Below, one piece after another: positions 16,697-24,930 of a stretch of DNA of 34,195 bases; within the stretch, counting starts at the first letter, position 1; each line of letters begins with the position of its first letter. The DNA comes from Gammaproteobacteria bacterium (GTDB lineage: Bacteria > Pseudomonadota > Gammaproteobacteria > Enterobacterales > Alteromonadaceae). The translations under genes were made by a program, and so were the position numbers. The notes under the pieces were generated by a model, which searched no databases, was not told the DNA's origin, and was given only the letters and a program-made list of their open reading frames with translations. The DNA lies in assembly GCA_018222405.1 (NCBI GenBank), contig JAAFAI010000036.1:1-34195 (forward strand), in the 5' to 3' direction.

Positions 16697-17365
16697 TTAA
16701 TTATTACCGTTTAGGGTGCGGTAAATCAAGAAAACCGCATATATTATCAGGCTAATTGCGACTAATGACTTAGTCTTAGGGTGTTGCAGGAGCTTTAATA
16801 ACCAGCCGGCCCCAAGGCTTACGGCAATCAGCGCTGGAAAAGTCCCCAGTCCGAAGGCGGCCATTGTTGCTGCCCCATACAAACCATCACCACTGACTAA
16901 TGCCCAGGTAAGAGTTGAATAGACCAGTCCGCAAGGCAACCAGCCCCAGATAAAACCATAAGGAAACGCCGATAAGGGTGACTTAAAAGGTATAAAACGT
17001 TTCGACCACGGACGAATGCGTTGCCACAGCCCGTTACCCAGTTTTTCCAGCCGGGCAAGGCCACGCCACCACTGGGCCAGATATAAACCCATAGCAATCA
17101 GCATCGCGGCGCTGAGTAACTGAAAAATCATCAGGCCATGGCTCACTGAAGCGCGGGCGACCTGGCCAAGTACACCGGTTACGGCGCCGGCAATGGCATA
17201 ACTGGTGATGCGCCCGAGGTTATAACTCAATATATAGGGAAGGGGGGGCTGACCACCTGGTACTGCTGCTCGCAAGGCTCCGGCTATCCCTCCGCACATA
17301 CCAACGCAATGCAGCGAACCGGCCAGACCTACGACAAAGGCCGAAATAAAGCTGTAATCACTCAT
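16697..17365 (-). CDS. TauE/SafE-like membrane protein of the cbb3 locus
   Basis: The 222-aa protein has six or so membrane helices and an N-terminal motif LHCVGMCGGIAGAL, typical of the COG2836 branch of TauE/SafE-like proteins. That branch is regularly found beside ccoS and fnr in gammaproteobacteria. The name implies sulfite export, but the conserved Cys-Met-Cys motif near the membrane and the company of a copper ATPase make a copper or haem-related role in oxidase assembly at least as likely; this is inferred. ATG 17365 is chosen because it overlaps the end of ccoS by 8 bp. The open frame runs to 17461, but that part lies within ccoS and lacks family features. Confidence 0.8.
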   Translation of the reverse strand: MSDYSFISAFVVGLAGSLHCVGMCGGIAGALRAAVPGGQPPLPYILSYNLGRITSYAIAGAVTGVLGQVARASVSHGLMIFQLLSAAMLIAMGLYLAQWWRGLARLEKLGNGLWQRIRPWSKRFIPFKSPLSAFPYGFIWGWLPCGLVYSTLTWALVSGDGLYGAATMAAFGLGTFPALIAVSLGAGWLLKLLQHPKTKSLVAISLIIYAVFLIYRTLNGNN

Positions 17366-17561
17366 TATCGTTGTTAGCTTTATCCTGGGTTTTGGCTTGT
17401 TGGTTACGTTCTTCCTCGGGTAAGTCGTCGTCGAACAGGATGCTGTAGCCCTGGCGCTCAAGGTCCTGAAACTGATCGGATTTTACCGCCCAGAAGAAAA
17501 TTCCCAGCGCCACCGCGACCAGAATAATAGCCAACGGGATCAGCACATAAATAATACTCAC
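17358..17561 (-). CDS. ccoS: cbb3 oxidase maturation protein CcoS
   Basis: CcoS is a small membrane protein needed to insert redox cofactors into the CcoN subunit of cbb3 oxidase. The 67-aa sequence has a single membrane helix (about 3-25), then AVKSDQFQDLERQGYSILFD. That is the conserved family signature (WAVKSGQFDDLExxxxxIL-type), followed by an acidic, polar tail. It starts 9 bp after the ccoI stop and overlaps the TauE-like gene by 8 bp. Confidence 0.93.
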   Translation of the reverse strand: MSIIYVLIPLAIILVAVALGIFFWAVKSDQFQDLERQGYSILFDDDLPEEERNQQAKTQDKANNDNE

Positions 17562-17570
17562 AATACCGCC

Positions 17571-19949
17571 TTACTTTAATAATCGGGTCGAGTTTGAGAC
17601 CACTATGATACTACTTAATGACATACCGATCACGGCCATCCACGGCAACAGCAGGCCGGAAACCGCAAAAGGTAAAATAAGCAGGTTGTAGCCAAGTGCC
17701 CAGAGAATATTCTGGCGGATTTTGCGACGGGTTTTCCCTGCAATTTCAACCAATGCCGGTACTGTGCTGAGTGATTCGCTCAACAACACAACGTCCGCCG
17801 CATTGCGGGCAATGTCGGTGGCATTACCAACGGCTACCGACACATCCGCACTGGCCAGTACCGGCGCATCGTTAATACCGTCACCCAGCATCATTACTTT
17901 ATGACCCTGAGCCTGTAGTTTCTGCACCGCCTGATATTTTTGTTCTGGTGTTAATTCACCGGTAGCCACGGCCAGGGGCAGCTTAGCGGCCAGCTTATCA
18001 ACGTTTTGCTGGGTATCTCCACTTAAAAGCACCAACTGAAAACTATGTAACCCGGTGAGGGTTTCAGCCGTATCGCTCTTGAGACTGTCGGTAACTTCAT
18101 AGGCTGCCAGGCACTCGCCATTGCAAACGAGGTACACATTGGCGCTTACCGGCACAGCAGACGGGTCTGCCTGAGTAAACGAGGCTGAACCGAGCAGATA
18201 TTGCTTACCGTCTACCGTGCCGCGAATACCGCCCCCGGCAGTGATCTCAAAATCACTCACCGCAAATGATTCGCTGGCAGAAAATGCCTTACTGATAGGA
18301 TGTTCAGATCGGGACTCCAGGCTTGCCGTCACATTAAAGAGATACTCCGCCTGTGCGGGATTTGCAAACCAGCGGTCGGCAATGCCGAATTTACCTTCGG
18401 TGAGGGTGCCGGTTTTATCCAGGGCAATGGTATCAATACCGGTAATTTGCTCCAGAGCATCGGCCCGCTTGAGCAATATCCCCTGTTTGTTGAGTCTGGC
18501 CATGGCACAGGTAAGCGCCGATGGCGTAGCCAGGCCCAGTGCACAGGGGCAGGTGGCTACCAGTACCGCAATAGCTATCCAGAATGCCTCATTGTTACCC
18601 TGTATCGTCCAGTAGGCAAAGGTAAGGGCACTAATCGCTAACACCGCCATGACAAAATAACGTGAAAACGAATCTGCCATTTGCGCCGCTTTGGGCTTGT
18701 TGGCCATCGCGGTAGATTGCAGGCGTATAATCTGGTTTACCAGCGCATATTTTAATTGCTGGTGCACTTCTATGGTGAGGGTATTTTGTTGATTCACCGT
18801 ACCACCGAATACCGCTGCGCCGGTGTCTTTCAGAACCGGCTCAAATTCACCGGTGAGCATAGACTCATCAATGGCTGAAGCGCCTTCAATAATGCGGCCA
18901 TCGACCGGAATGGTTTCACCCGCTTTGACCAGCACCTTATCGCCCACAGCGAGGTGTTTTGCCAGGCAGGGTTCAACTTTGCCATCTTCGCTCAGTCGGT
19001 GCGCAGTAACCGGGATGTATTGCATCATATTAGCGGATATCTGCGTTGCCCGATGACGGGAGCGGTGTTCCAGATAGCGGCTTAACAGCAGCAAGAAGAT
19101 AAACATGCAGATGGATTCAAAGTACACGTCACCGGTTTCCAGTAAGGTAGATTTGATCCCCGCAATATAGGTGCCGAAAACGGCGATAGTCACCGGTACA
19201 TCCATATTAACGGTGCGGGCACTGATGGCTTTGATTGCCCCCAGATAAAAGGTACTGCCGGAATAGAATACCACTGGCGTAGTGAGTACCAGTGCTACCC
19301 AGTAAAAATACTGGCGGGTTTCGGCTTCGATAGCCCCAAACAAATCAAAATACAGGCCGGTCATCAACATCATAACCTGCATGGTCATGAGCCCGGCTAG
19401 CCCCAGTTTTTTGAGAAACTGCTTTTGTTCATTCTGATAAGAGGCTTCGTGCTGATCAGGCTGGAAAGGCAGCGCCGCATAGCCAATTTTCTTAAGCGCC
19501 TTTAAGATACCGCTCAGATGAATAACTTCGTCAGACCAGGTCACCGCAGCCCGCCGCTCTGAAACATTCACAGAAACCTGATTAATGCCATTTACCCGTG
19601 CAAGCTGCTTCTCGATAAGCCAGCCGCAGGCAGCACAGGTGATCCCCTCTACGGTAAGCTGAATTTGCTTGTTATTGCCTTCATCAATAACGAAGTCTTC
19701 CTGCAGGGCAGGGTCGTCATACATCGCCAGTTTACCCAGCGTGGCCTGAAATTCAGTATCACCCCGGGCAGCGGGTTCGGTACGAAACTGATAATAATCT
19801 TCCAGACCATTGTCAACGATGGCTTCGGCTACCGCCTGACAACCGGGACAGCACATAACCCGGTCTTTACCGAGTATGGTGGCATGATAGGGGCTGTCAG
19901 CTTCTGCAGGCAATCCGCAGTGGTAGCAATCGATGGCGGTAACGTTCAT
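17571..19949 (-). CDS. ccoI: Copper-transporting P1B-type ATPase CcoI (FixI)
   Basis: CcoI exports Cu(I) across the inner membrane so that the CuB site of cbb3 oxidase can be filled. In the 792-aa sequence an N-terminal cysteine cluster (CYHCG at 8-12, CCPGC at 33-37) precedes a heavy-metal-associated domain with GITCAAC (Cys105/108). These are followed by eight membrane helices, the TGE motif, the transport motif CPC (in VATCPCALGLATP), the phosphorylation site DKTGT and the hinge GDGINDAPVL. The double N-terminal metal module is typical of CcoI and separates it from CopA. Its ATG overlaps the stop of ccoH by 1 bp (TAATG). Confidence 0.95.
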   Translation of the reverse strand: MNVTAIDCYHCGLPAEADSPYHATILGKDRVMCCPGCQAVAEAIVDNGLEDYYQFRTEPAARGDTEFQATLGKLAMYDDPALQEDFVIDEGNNKQIQLTVEGITCAACGWLIEKQLARVNGINQVSVNVSERRAAVTWSDEVIHLSGILKALKKIGYAALPFQPDQHEASYQNEQKQFLKKLGLAGLMTMQVMMLMTGLYFDLFGAIEAETRQYFYWVALVLTTPVVFYSGSTFYLGAIKAISARTVNMDVPVTIAVFGTYIAGIKSTLLETGDVYFESICMFIFLLLLSRYLEHRSRHRATQISANMMQYIPVTAHRLSEDGKVEPCLAKHLAVGDKVLVKAGETIPVDGRIIEGASAIDESMLTGEFEPVLKDTGAAVFGGTVNQQNTLTIEVHQQLKYALVNQIIRLQSTAMANKPKAAQMADSFSRYFVMAVLAISALTFAYWTIQGNNEAFWIAIAVLVATCPCALGLATPSALTCAMARLNKQGILLKRADALEQITGIDTIALDKTGTLTEGKFGIADRWFANPAQAEYLFNVTASLESRSEHPISKAFSASESFAVSDFEITAGGGIRGTVDGKQYLLGSASFTQADPSAVPVSANVYLVCNGECLAAYEVTDSLKSDTAETLTGLHSFQLVLLSGDTQQNVDKLAAKLPLAVATGELTPEQKYQAVQKLQAQGHKVMMLGDGINDAPVLASADVSVAVGNATDIARNAADVVLLSESLSTVPALVEIAGKTRRKIRQNILWALGYNLLILPFAVSGLLLPWMAVIGMSLSSIIVVSNSTRLLK

Positions 19950-20440
19950 TAGGGAACGAATCGAATCTTATCTTTACGAGGCAGAGAGACTTCCTGCTGT
20001 ACCTTCCAGGTGTCATCGATAGGCGTTAGTGATACGCGCCATTTACCGTTGGTGTCCTGCTCGGTAAAGCCACGATAAATTCCTTTAGCATCACGGGTTA
20101 ACAGCAGCGAAAAGTCTTTTTCCTGCAGTGTTACGTGATAAAAGTTAAGTTTAAGGGCGTTACCGGTGCTGGGAATACCGCTGTGAAATTCCAGCGCAAT
20201 CTGGCCGTCGTTAACCGATAAATCAGTCATGATCCGCAAACGGCGGGCTTCTTCTACTTTCGCCATGCTGGCGTTAATGGCTTTACCTTCTTTGTAATAA
20301 TCATCAACTACCAAAGAGTCTTCGGTGTTGGCGGCAAAGTTTACCAAGAAATACGCCATAACAAATGATGATAACGGCACGGCTATAAGAAACCACGGCC
20401 AGAAGTATTTATACCAGGGTTTGGTATCGGTTTTTTCCAT
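19949..20440 (-). CDS. ccoH: cbb3 oxidase assembly protein CcoH (FixH)
   Basis: This 163-aa FixH-family protein has one N-terminal membrane helix (about 13-33; WPWFLIAVPLSSFVMAYFLV) and the DDYYKEGKAIN segment that is the family hallmark. A periplasmic beta-rich domain follows. CcoH associates with the oxidase and stabilises its assembly, working with CcoI. Its stop overlaps the ccoI start (TAATG). A strong terminator separates it from ccoP, so ccoH-ccoI-ccoS and the TauE-like gene are probably transcribed from a promoter in the 145-bp gap or by read-through. ccoG, which often sits between ccoP and ccoH, is not present here. Confidence 0.92.
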   Translation of the reverse strand: MEKTDTKPWYKYFWPWFLIAVPLSSFVMAYFLVNFAANTEDSLVVDDYYKEGKAINASMAKVEEARRLRIMTDLSVNDGQIALEFHSGIPSTGNALKLNFYHVTLQEKDFSLLLTRDAKGIYRGFTEQDTNGKWRVSLTPIDDTWKVQQEVSLPRKDKIRFVP

Positions 20441-20539
20441 TACTGCATTCCCGATGAACTTTATGGAACTGTTAATACGAATTCGGATAACACCTGATCA
20501 GGCTTTTATGCGAATTAGCATTACGCTTGTGTCGAATAA

Positions 20540-20566
20540 AAAAGCCCCGTAAAAAACGAGGCTTTT
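20540..20566 (-). terminator. Intrinsic terminator of the ccoNOQP operon
   Basis: On the minus strand AAAAGCCTCG (20566-20557) pairs with CGGGGCTTTT (20549-20540) with one G-U pair over a T-rich loop, and runs into TTTTTTATT. It lies about 20 bp after the ccoP stop. Confidence 0.85.
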
Positions 20567-20584
20567 GCATTATATTTTAAAATC

Positions 20585-21541
20585 TTAGTTAGACAAGCTG
20601 TACACGTAAGTAGCAACTACGTGGATCTTGTTGTCACCCAGTGTTTTCTTGAACGAAGGCATTACACCGTTACGACCATAGGTCAGAGTTTCGGTGATAG
20701 CGCGCTCAGAGCCACCGTACAGCCAGATGTTGTCTGTCAGGTTAGGTGCGCCAAGCATTTGGTTACCTTTACCGTCCATACCGTGACAGGCCGCACATGC
20801 CATAAAGCGGGCTTTACCAGCTTCGGCCAGGGCATCGTGGTTTTCTTCCATTTCACGACCGCTCAGGCTCAGCACGTAAGCAACAGTTTCTTTGATGCCT
20901 TGTTCGCCCATTGCGTCGATCCATGCAGGCATTGCTGCAATACGACCGTTAGTCAGGGTTTCTTTGATCTTGGCACCAGAACCGCCGTACAGCCAGTCAT
21001 CATCAGTCAGGTTAGGGAAGCCCTGATTACCACGGGCATCTGAACCGTGACACTGTGAACAGTTCTGCATAAACAGACGCTGGCCGACTTTAACCGCTTC
21101 TTCGTTTTTAACCAGTTCTTCTACCGGTACCTGTGCGTAGGCTTCGAAGATTGGGTCAAACTTTTCAGCAGCGAAGTCTAATTCACGGTCATACTGAACC
21201 AGATAACCTTCTTCTTTCGCTTCAATACGCGCCTGAGCTGATTCTTCTAAAGACTGTACATTCTGGTTAGAACTCTTCCAGCCCCAGAAACCTTCCCAGG
21301 AACCTAAACCAGGATACAGAGCTAAGTAAAAGAAACTCCATACGATTGTGATGTAAAACAGAATGGTCCACCATCTTGGCAGCGGATTGTTGATTTCAAC
21401 AATCCCGTCAAACTCGTGTCCCATTGACTCGCCTTCCGGATGGCCGGTGTAGTTGGTCAGGTTCCAACGTAACAGCAAGTAACTTCCGACTATGGTTCCC
21501 AGTGTGATCACAGAGATCCAAATTGTCCAAAACATGCTCAT
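20585..21541 (-). CDS. ccoP: cbb3 cytochrome oxidase dihaem subunit CcoP
   Basis: CcoP passes electrons from soluble cytochrome c to CcoO. The 318-aa form has two N-terminal membrane helices (about 3-25 and 57-77), the second being typical of gammaproteobacterial CcoP. Two periplasmic cytochrome c domains follow. The haem-binding motifs are CSQCH (161-165) and CAACH (249-253), with axial Met204 and Met294 in AAMPAW and NGVMPSF. It is the last gene of the operon, 15 bp after ccoQ, and is followed by a terminator. Confidence 0.96.
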   Translation of the reverse strand: MSMFWTIWISVITLGTIVGSYLLLRWNLTNYTGHPEGESMGHEFDGIVEINNPLPRWWTILFYITIVWSFFYLALYPGLGSWEGFWGWKSSNQNVQSLEESAQARIEAKEEGYLVQYDRELDFAAEKFDPIFEAYAQVPVEELVKNEEAVKVGQRLFMQNCSQCHGSDARGNQGFPNLTDDDWLYGGSGAKIKETLTNGRIAAMPAWIDAMGEQGIKETVAYVLSLSGREMEENHDALAEAGKARFMACAACHGMDGKGNQMLGAPNLTDNIWLYGGSERAITETLTYGRNGVMPSFKKTLGDNKIHVVATYVYSLSN

Positions 21542-21556
21542 GAGTGTTAACTCCCG

Positions 21557-21718
21557 CTATTCTTTCTTTGATTCTTCTTTGTCTTCGTCGGCAAAGGGGA
21601 GGTTAGCGGCCTCGTCGAACTTTTTCTTGTTACGACCGCTAAATGCCCACCACACAATGCCCATAAATATGACGAAGACGATGACAGTAAAAATGCTGCC
21701 TACAGTACCCTGGTCCAT
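21557..21718 (-). CDS. ccoQ: cbb3 oxidase small subunit CcoQ
   Basis: This 53-aa protein begins MDQGTVGSIFTVIVFVIFMG, has one membrane helix (about 7-27), the family's WWAFSGRNKKKFDEAANLPF segment directly after it, and an acidic tail. CcoQ stabilises the interaction of CcoP with the CcoN-CcoO core. The reading frame is intact. It begins 1 bp after the ccoO stop and ends 15 bp before ccoP, where a GGGAG ribosome-binding site is present. Confidence 0.92.
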   Translation of the reverse strand: MDQGTVGSIFTVIVFVIFMGIVWWAFSGRNKKKFDEAANLPFADEDKEESKKE

Positions 21719-21719
21719 A

Positions 21720-22325
21720 CTATTTCAGGTATGTGCCAAGAGATTGTAGATAAGCAATAAGGGCTTCCATTTCGGTTTTGCCTTTTACTGCCGCCTGTGC
21801 ACCTGCGATGTCTTCTTCTGTGTAAGGCACGCCCAGAGTCTGGAATACTTCCATCTTCTTAGCGGTGTCTTCACCGGTCAGCGTGTTTTCCGCTAACCAC
21901 GGGAAGCCTGGCATGTTTGACTCAGGTACAACATCACGAGGGTTAATCAAATGAACGCGGTGCCACTCATCACTGTAACGGCCACCAACACGGGCCAGAT
22001 CAGGACCAGTACGCTTAGAGCCCCACAGGAACGGGTGTTCCCATACTGACTCACCAGCAACTGAATAGTGACCATAACGTTCTGTTTCAGCACGGAATGG
22101 GCGAATCATCTGGCTGTGGCAACCTACACAACCTTCACGGATGTAGATATCACGACCTTCTAATTGCAGGGCTGTGTAAGGCTTAAGACCTTTCACCGGC
22201 TCCATTACCTGCTGTTGGAACATCAGCGGTGTGATCTGAACCAGAGCACCGAAGCTGATTGCAATTAAGATAAGAACAGTCAGCAGACCAACGTTCTTTT
22301 CAACTAATTCATGTGGATTACGCAT
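21720..22325 (-). CDS. ccoO: cbb3 cytochrome oxidase monohaem subunit CcoO
   Basis: CcoO carries one c-type haem between CcoP and the catalytic subunit. The 201-aa sequence has one membrane anchor (about 12-32) and the haem motif CVGCH (66-70) in the family context EGCVGCHSQMIRPF. The axial Met lies in the segment ESNMPGFPWL. It starts 12 bp after ccoN with a ribosome-binding site AAGGAG. Confidence 0.97.
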   Translation of the reverse strand: MRNPHELVEKNVGLLTVLILIAISFGALVQITPLMFQQQVMEPVKGLKPYTALQLEGRDIYIREGCVGCHSQMIRPFRAETERYGHYSVAGESVWEHPFLWGSKRTGPDLARVGGRYSDEWHRVHLINPRDVVPESNMPGFPWLAENTLTGEDTAKKMEVFQTLGVPYTEEDIAGAQAAVKGKTEMEALIAYLQSLGTYLK

Positions 22326-22337
22326 TTCTACTACTCC

Positions 22338-23765
22338 TTATGCTGCGGCTGGTTCTGGAACCAGGCTACCTTTCGGTGCACTTACTGTTCTGTAAGTGTT
22401 GTAAGCCATGATTAACATACCGGCAACAACGAAGCAGCCACCCACGAAACGTACAACATAGAATGGTTTAGACGCTTCCAGAGACTCAACAAAGCTGTAA
22501 GTCAGGGTACCGTCAGCGTTAACTGCACGCCACATCAGGCCTTGCAGAACACCAGACATCCACATTGCTACGATGTACAGCACCACACCAATGGTAGCGA
22601 ACCAGAAGTGAACGTTAACCAGTTTGGTAGAATACATTGCTTTTTGACCGAACAGGTGCGGGATCAGGTGGTAGATTGAACCAATTGATACCATTGCAAC
22701 CCAGCCCAGTGCACCAGAGTGTACGTGACCAACCGTCCAGTCAGTGTAGTGTGACAGTGCATTGACAGTTTTGATTGCCATCATCGGGCCTTCGAAGGTA
22801 GACATACCGTAGAAAGACAAAGAAACAATCAGGAAGCGCAGAACCGGGTCGGTGCGCAGTTTGTGCCATGCGCCTGACAGCGTCATGATACCGTTAATCA
22901 TACCACCCCATGACGGTACGAACAGGATCACCGACATAACCATCCCTAAAGACTGAGTCCAGTCTGGCAGGGCAGTGTAATGTAAGTGGTGAGGACCCGC
23001 CCAGATGTACAGTGAAATCAGGGCCCAGAAGTGAACCACTGACAGACGGTACGAGTAAACCGGACGTCCGGCCTGCTTAGGTACGAAGTAGTACATCATG
23101 CCTAAGAAGCCCGCAGTCAGGAAGAAACCTACCGCGTTGTGACCGTACCACCATTGCATCATGGCATCTACGGCACCAGCATACATTGAGTAGGATTTCA
23201 TGAATGAAACAGGAAGCGCCATACTATTACCAATATGTAACACCGCAACCGTCAACATAAAGGCACCCAGGAACCAGTTCGCTACATAAATGTGCGAAAC
23301 CTTACGTATAGCAAGGGTTCCAAAGAAGTTAATGATGTAAGCAACCCACACCAGGGCAATCAGGATATCGATTGGCCATTCCAGCTCTGCGTATTCTTTA
23401 CTGGTTGTATAACCGAAAGGCAGGGTCAGAACTGCTGCAACGATAACGGCCTGCCATCCCCAGAAGGTAAAGGCGGCGAGCTTATCGCTGAACAAGCGAA
23501 CCTGAGATGTACGCTGGACGATGTAGTAAGAGGTTGCGAACAATGCACAGCCACCGAAAGCAAAAATTACGGCGTTGGTGTGCAAAGGACGTAGGCGAGA
23601 ATAGGTTAACCATGGAATGTCGAAGTTCAGGGCCGGGGCAAATAATTGCGCTGCAATAAATACCCCAAGGCTCATTCCCACAATACCCCAAATAACGGTC
23701 ATAATGGTAAATTGCCGTACAACTTTATAGTTGTAATCTGGCTGTGCTTGGCTTATTTCACTCAT
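22338..23765 (-). CDS. ccoN: cbb3 cytochrome oxidase catalytic subunit CcoN
   Basis: CcoN is the haem-copper catalytic subunit that reduces oxygen with high affinity and pumps protons. The 475-aa protein has 12 membrane helices. Haem and CuB ligands are visible: His in RPLHTNAVIFAFGG, His in WWYGHNAVGFFLTAGF, the His pair in GPHHLHYTALPDW, and the two His of WTVGHVHSGALGW. The Tyr of SFYGMSTFEGP fits the His-Tyr cross-link position of C-type oxidases. It is the first gene of ccoNOQP. An FNR box about 180 bp upstream, with a -10 element at the proper distance, indicates induction at low oxygen. Confidence 0.97.
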   Translation of the reverse strand: MSEISQAQPDYNYKVVRQFTIMTVIWGIVGMSLGVFIAAQLFAPALNFDIPWLTYSRLRPLHTNAVIFAFGGCALFATSYYIVQRTSQVRLFSDKLAAFTFWGWQAVIVAAVLTLPFGYTTSKEYAELEWPIDILIALVWVAYIINFFGTLAIRKVSHIYVANWFLGAFMLTVAVLHIGNSMALPVSFMKSYSMYAGAVDAMMQWWYGHNAVGFFLTAGFLGMMYYFVPKQAGRPVYSYRLSVVHFWALISLYIWAGPHHLHYTALPDWTQSLGMVMSVILFVPSWGGMINGIMTLSGAWHKLRTDPVLRFLIVSLSFYGMSTFEGPMMAIKTVNALSHYTDWTVGHVHSGALGWVAMVSIGSIYHLIPHLFGQKAMYSTKLVNVHFWFATIGVVLYIVAMWMSGVLQGLMWRAVNADGTLTYSFVESLEASKPFYVVRFVGGCFVVAGMLIMAYNTYRTVSAPKGSLVPEPAAA

Positions 23766-23912
23766 TGTAATGAATCTTCCACTTCTTTTAAAAAAGGGTT
23801 TCCAACCGTGATACTAACGTATTTCAGGTGAGGTTGCGGACATCCCCTGAAGCCTATAGTTTATGGTTTATTGTCTACAGGCCAGTTGGTACCGCGGATA
23901 ATAAAGTTTTTA

Positions 23913-23957
23913 ATAATAAAAAGATACCATAAACTAGGAGCGCTTGATCCTAGTCAA
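23913..23957 (-). promoter_or_regulatory. FNR-dependent promoter of ccoNOQP
   Basis: TTGACTAGGATCAA on the minus strand (23957-23944) matches the FNR consensus TTGAT-N4-ATCAA at 9 of 10 conserved bases. A -10 candidate TATTAT (23918-23913) places the start near 23906, with the box centred about 44 bp upstream. That is close to the class II activator position (about -41.5). The leader to ccoN would be about 140 nt. Confidence 0.75.
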
Positions 23958-23993
23958 TAAAGAAAAACTGACATTTACAAAATAGTGATATTA

Positions 23994-24461
23994 ATGATCA
24001 AAAATTTAACATTTGGGCGGTTACGCAAGATTAAACATGTCATTGTTTTTGCGGTAATTCTGCTAACTGCGGTAGTAGTAGGAATGCTGAATATTCTTAG
24101 CGAGAATAATAACTATAAACCTGATAATAAAACGTCATGTTGGCTGGCTGGAAATTCTTGTGAAATTGGACTACCAGAAGGCACATTAACGGTGGTGATG
24201 GACCGTTTGCCGACAATCGAAGAACAAATCCCGCTAACGGTAACATTACCTGAGGGGTTTGAAATAGACTCAGCCTACATTGAAGGCGTGAATATGTTTA
24301 TGGGAAAAATTCCGGTACCACTTGAGCCTGGTGATAACCAGCAATGGCTGGGGTGGTTTATGCTGGGGGCTTGCTCAGAACCCACCATGCAATGGCAAAT
24401 GGTGATAACAATAAAAAACCGGCCGGAGCCGGTTTGGGTATTCTTTACCACACAGATGTAG
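23994..24461 (+). CDS. Unknown membrane-anchored protein divergent from ccoN
   Basis: I do not recognise a characterised family. The 155-aa protein has a basic N-terminus (MIKNLTFGRLRKIKH), one membrane helix (about 16-37) and then a periplasmic beta-rich domain with three cysteines (in SCWLAGNSCEI and GACSE) and several methionines (VNMFMGKIPV, TMQWQM). ATG 23994 is preferred to GTG 23985. Its start lies 37 bp from the FNR box of ccoN, so it may share that control. Position and topology resemble small accessory proteins of cbb3 assembly, but function is unproven. The end of the gene overlaps the terminator of the convergent bacterioferritin gene. Confidence 0.75.
   Translation: MIKNLTFGRLRKIKHVIVFAVILLTAVVVGMLNILSENNNYKPDNKTSCWLAGNSCEIGLPEGTLTVVMDRLPTIEEQIPLTVTLPEGFEIDSAYIEGVNMFMGKIPVPLEPGDNQQWLGWFMLGACSEPTMQWQMVITIKNRPEPVWVFFTTQM
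24416..24435 (-). terminator. Terminator of the bacterioferritin pair, inside the facing gene
   Basis: On the minus strand AAACCGGC (24435-24428) pairs with GCCGGTTT (24423-24416) over a 4-nt loop and continues into TTTTTTATTG. It ends transcripts of the bfr genes. It lies wholly within the last codons of the convergent plus-strand gene, where it encodes part of TIKNRPEPVW. Confidence 0.82.
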
Positions 24462-24471
24462 ATTACATCTG
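24453..24471. repeat. Palindrome joining two convergent stop codons
   Basis: CAGATGTA (24453-24460), GAT, TACATCTG (24464-24471) is a perfect 8-3-8 inverted repeat. Its arms encode the last residues (Gln-Met) of both facing proteins and include parts of both stop codons. Confidence 0.7.
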
Positions 24472-24930
24472 AGACTGCAGGTAATTAGGTAAGCCGAGGA
24501 TTTTAATTAGCTTAAGCTGTTGTTCCAGCCAGTGCGCGTGGTCTACTTCGGTGTCGTCGAGCAGTTCGACTAAAAAGTCACGCGTAACGTAATCCTGGGC
24601 TTCTTCGCACACCGCGATCACTTCTTTTAATTTAGCGCCGACCTCGTACTCTACACGCAAATCGCTCTCGAGCATTTCCGGAACGTCTTTACCTACTTTA
24701 AAGCCGGTACGCTGAGTCATATCCGGGGCGTATTCGAGCATCAGCATACGATCGATAAGCTTGGTGGCATGGCCTTTCTCATCGTCAAATTCGTGATTGA
24801 TGCGCTCATACAATTTGTTAAAACCCCAATCGAGGTACATTTGTGCATGAATGAAATACTGATCCATCGCCGCGAGTTCGTATGAGAGCAGTTCGTTTAG
24901 GCCCTCAAGGACTTTTTGATTACCCTGCAT
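24463..24930 (-). CDS. bfr: Bacterioferritin, ferroxidase-type subunit
   Basis: This 155-aa four-helix ferritin has all dinuclear iron ligands: Glu18, Glu51, His54, Glu94, Glu128 and His131 (the last two shifted by one residue relative to E. coli). Position 52, which is the haem-ligating Met in E. coli Bfr, is Lys. It should therefore oxidise Fe(II) but not bind bridging haem by itself. Its ATG overlaps the stop of the second subunit gene (TAATG), so the two are made together and probably form mixed 24-mers that store iron in the cytoplasm. A terminator follows within the convergent gene. Confidence 0.93.
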   Translation of the reverse strand: MQGNQKVLEGLNELLSYELAAMDQYFIHAQMYLDWGFNKLYERINHEFDDEKGHATKLIDRMLMLEYAPDMTQRTGFKVGKDVPEMLESDLRVEYEVGAKLKEVIAVCEEAQDYVTRDFLVELLDDTEVDHAHWLEQQLKLIKILGLPNYLQSQM

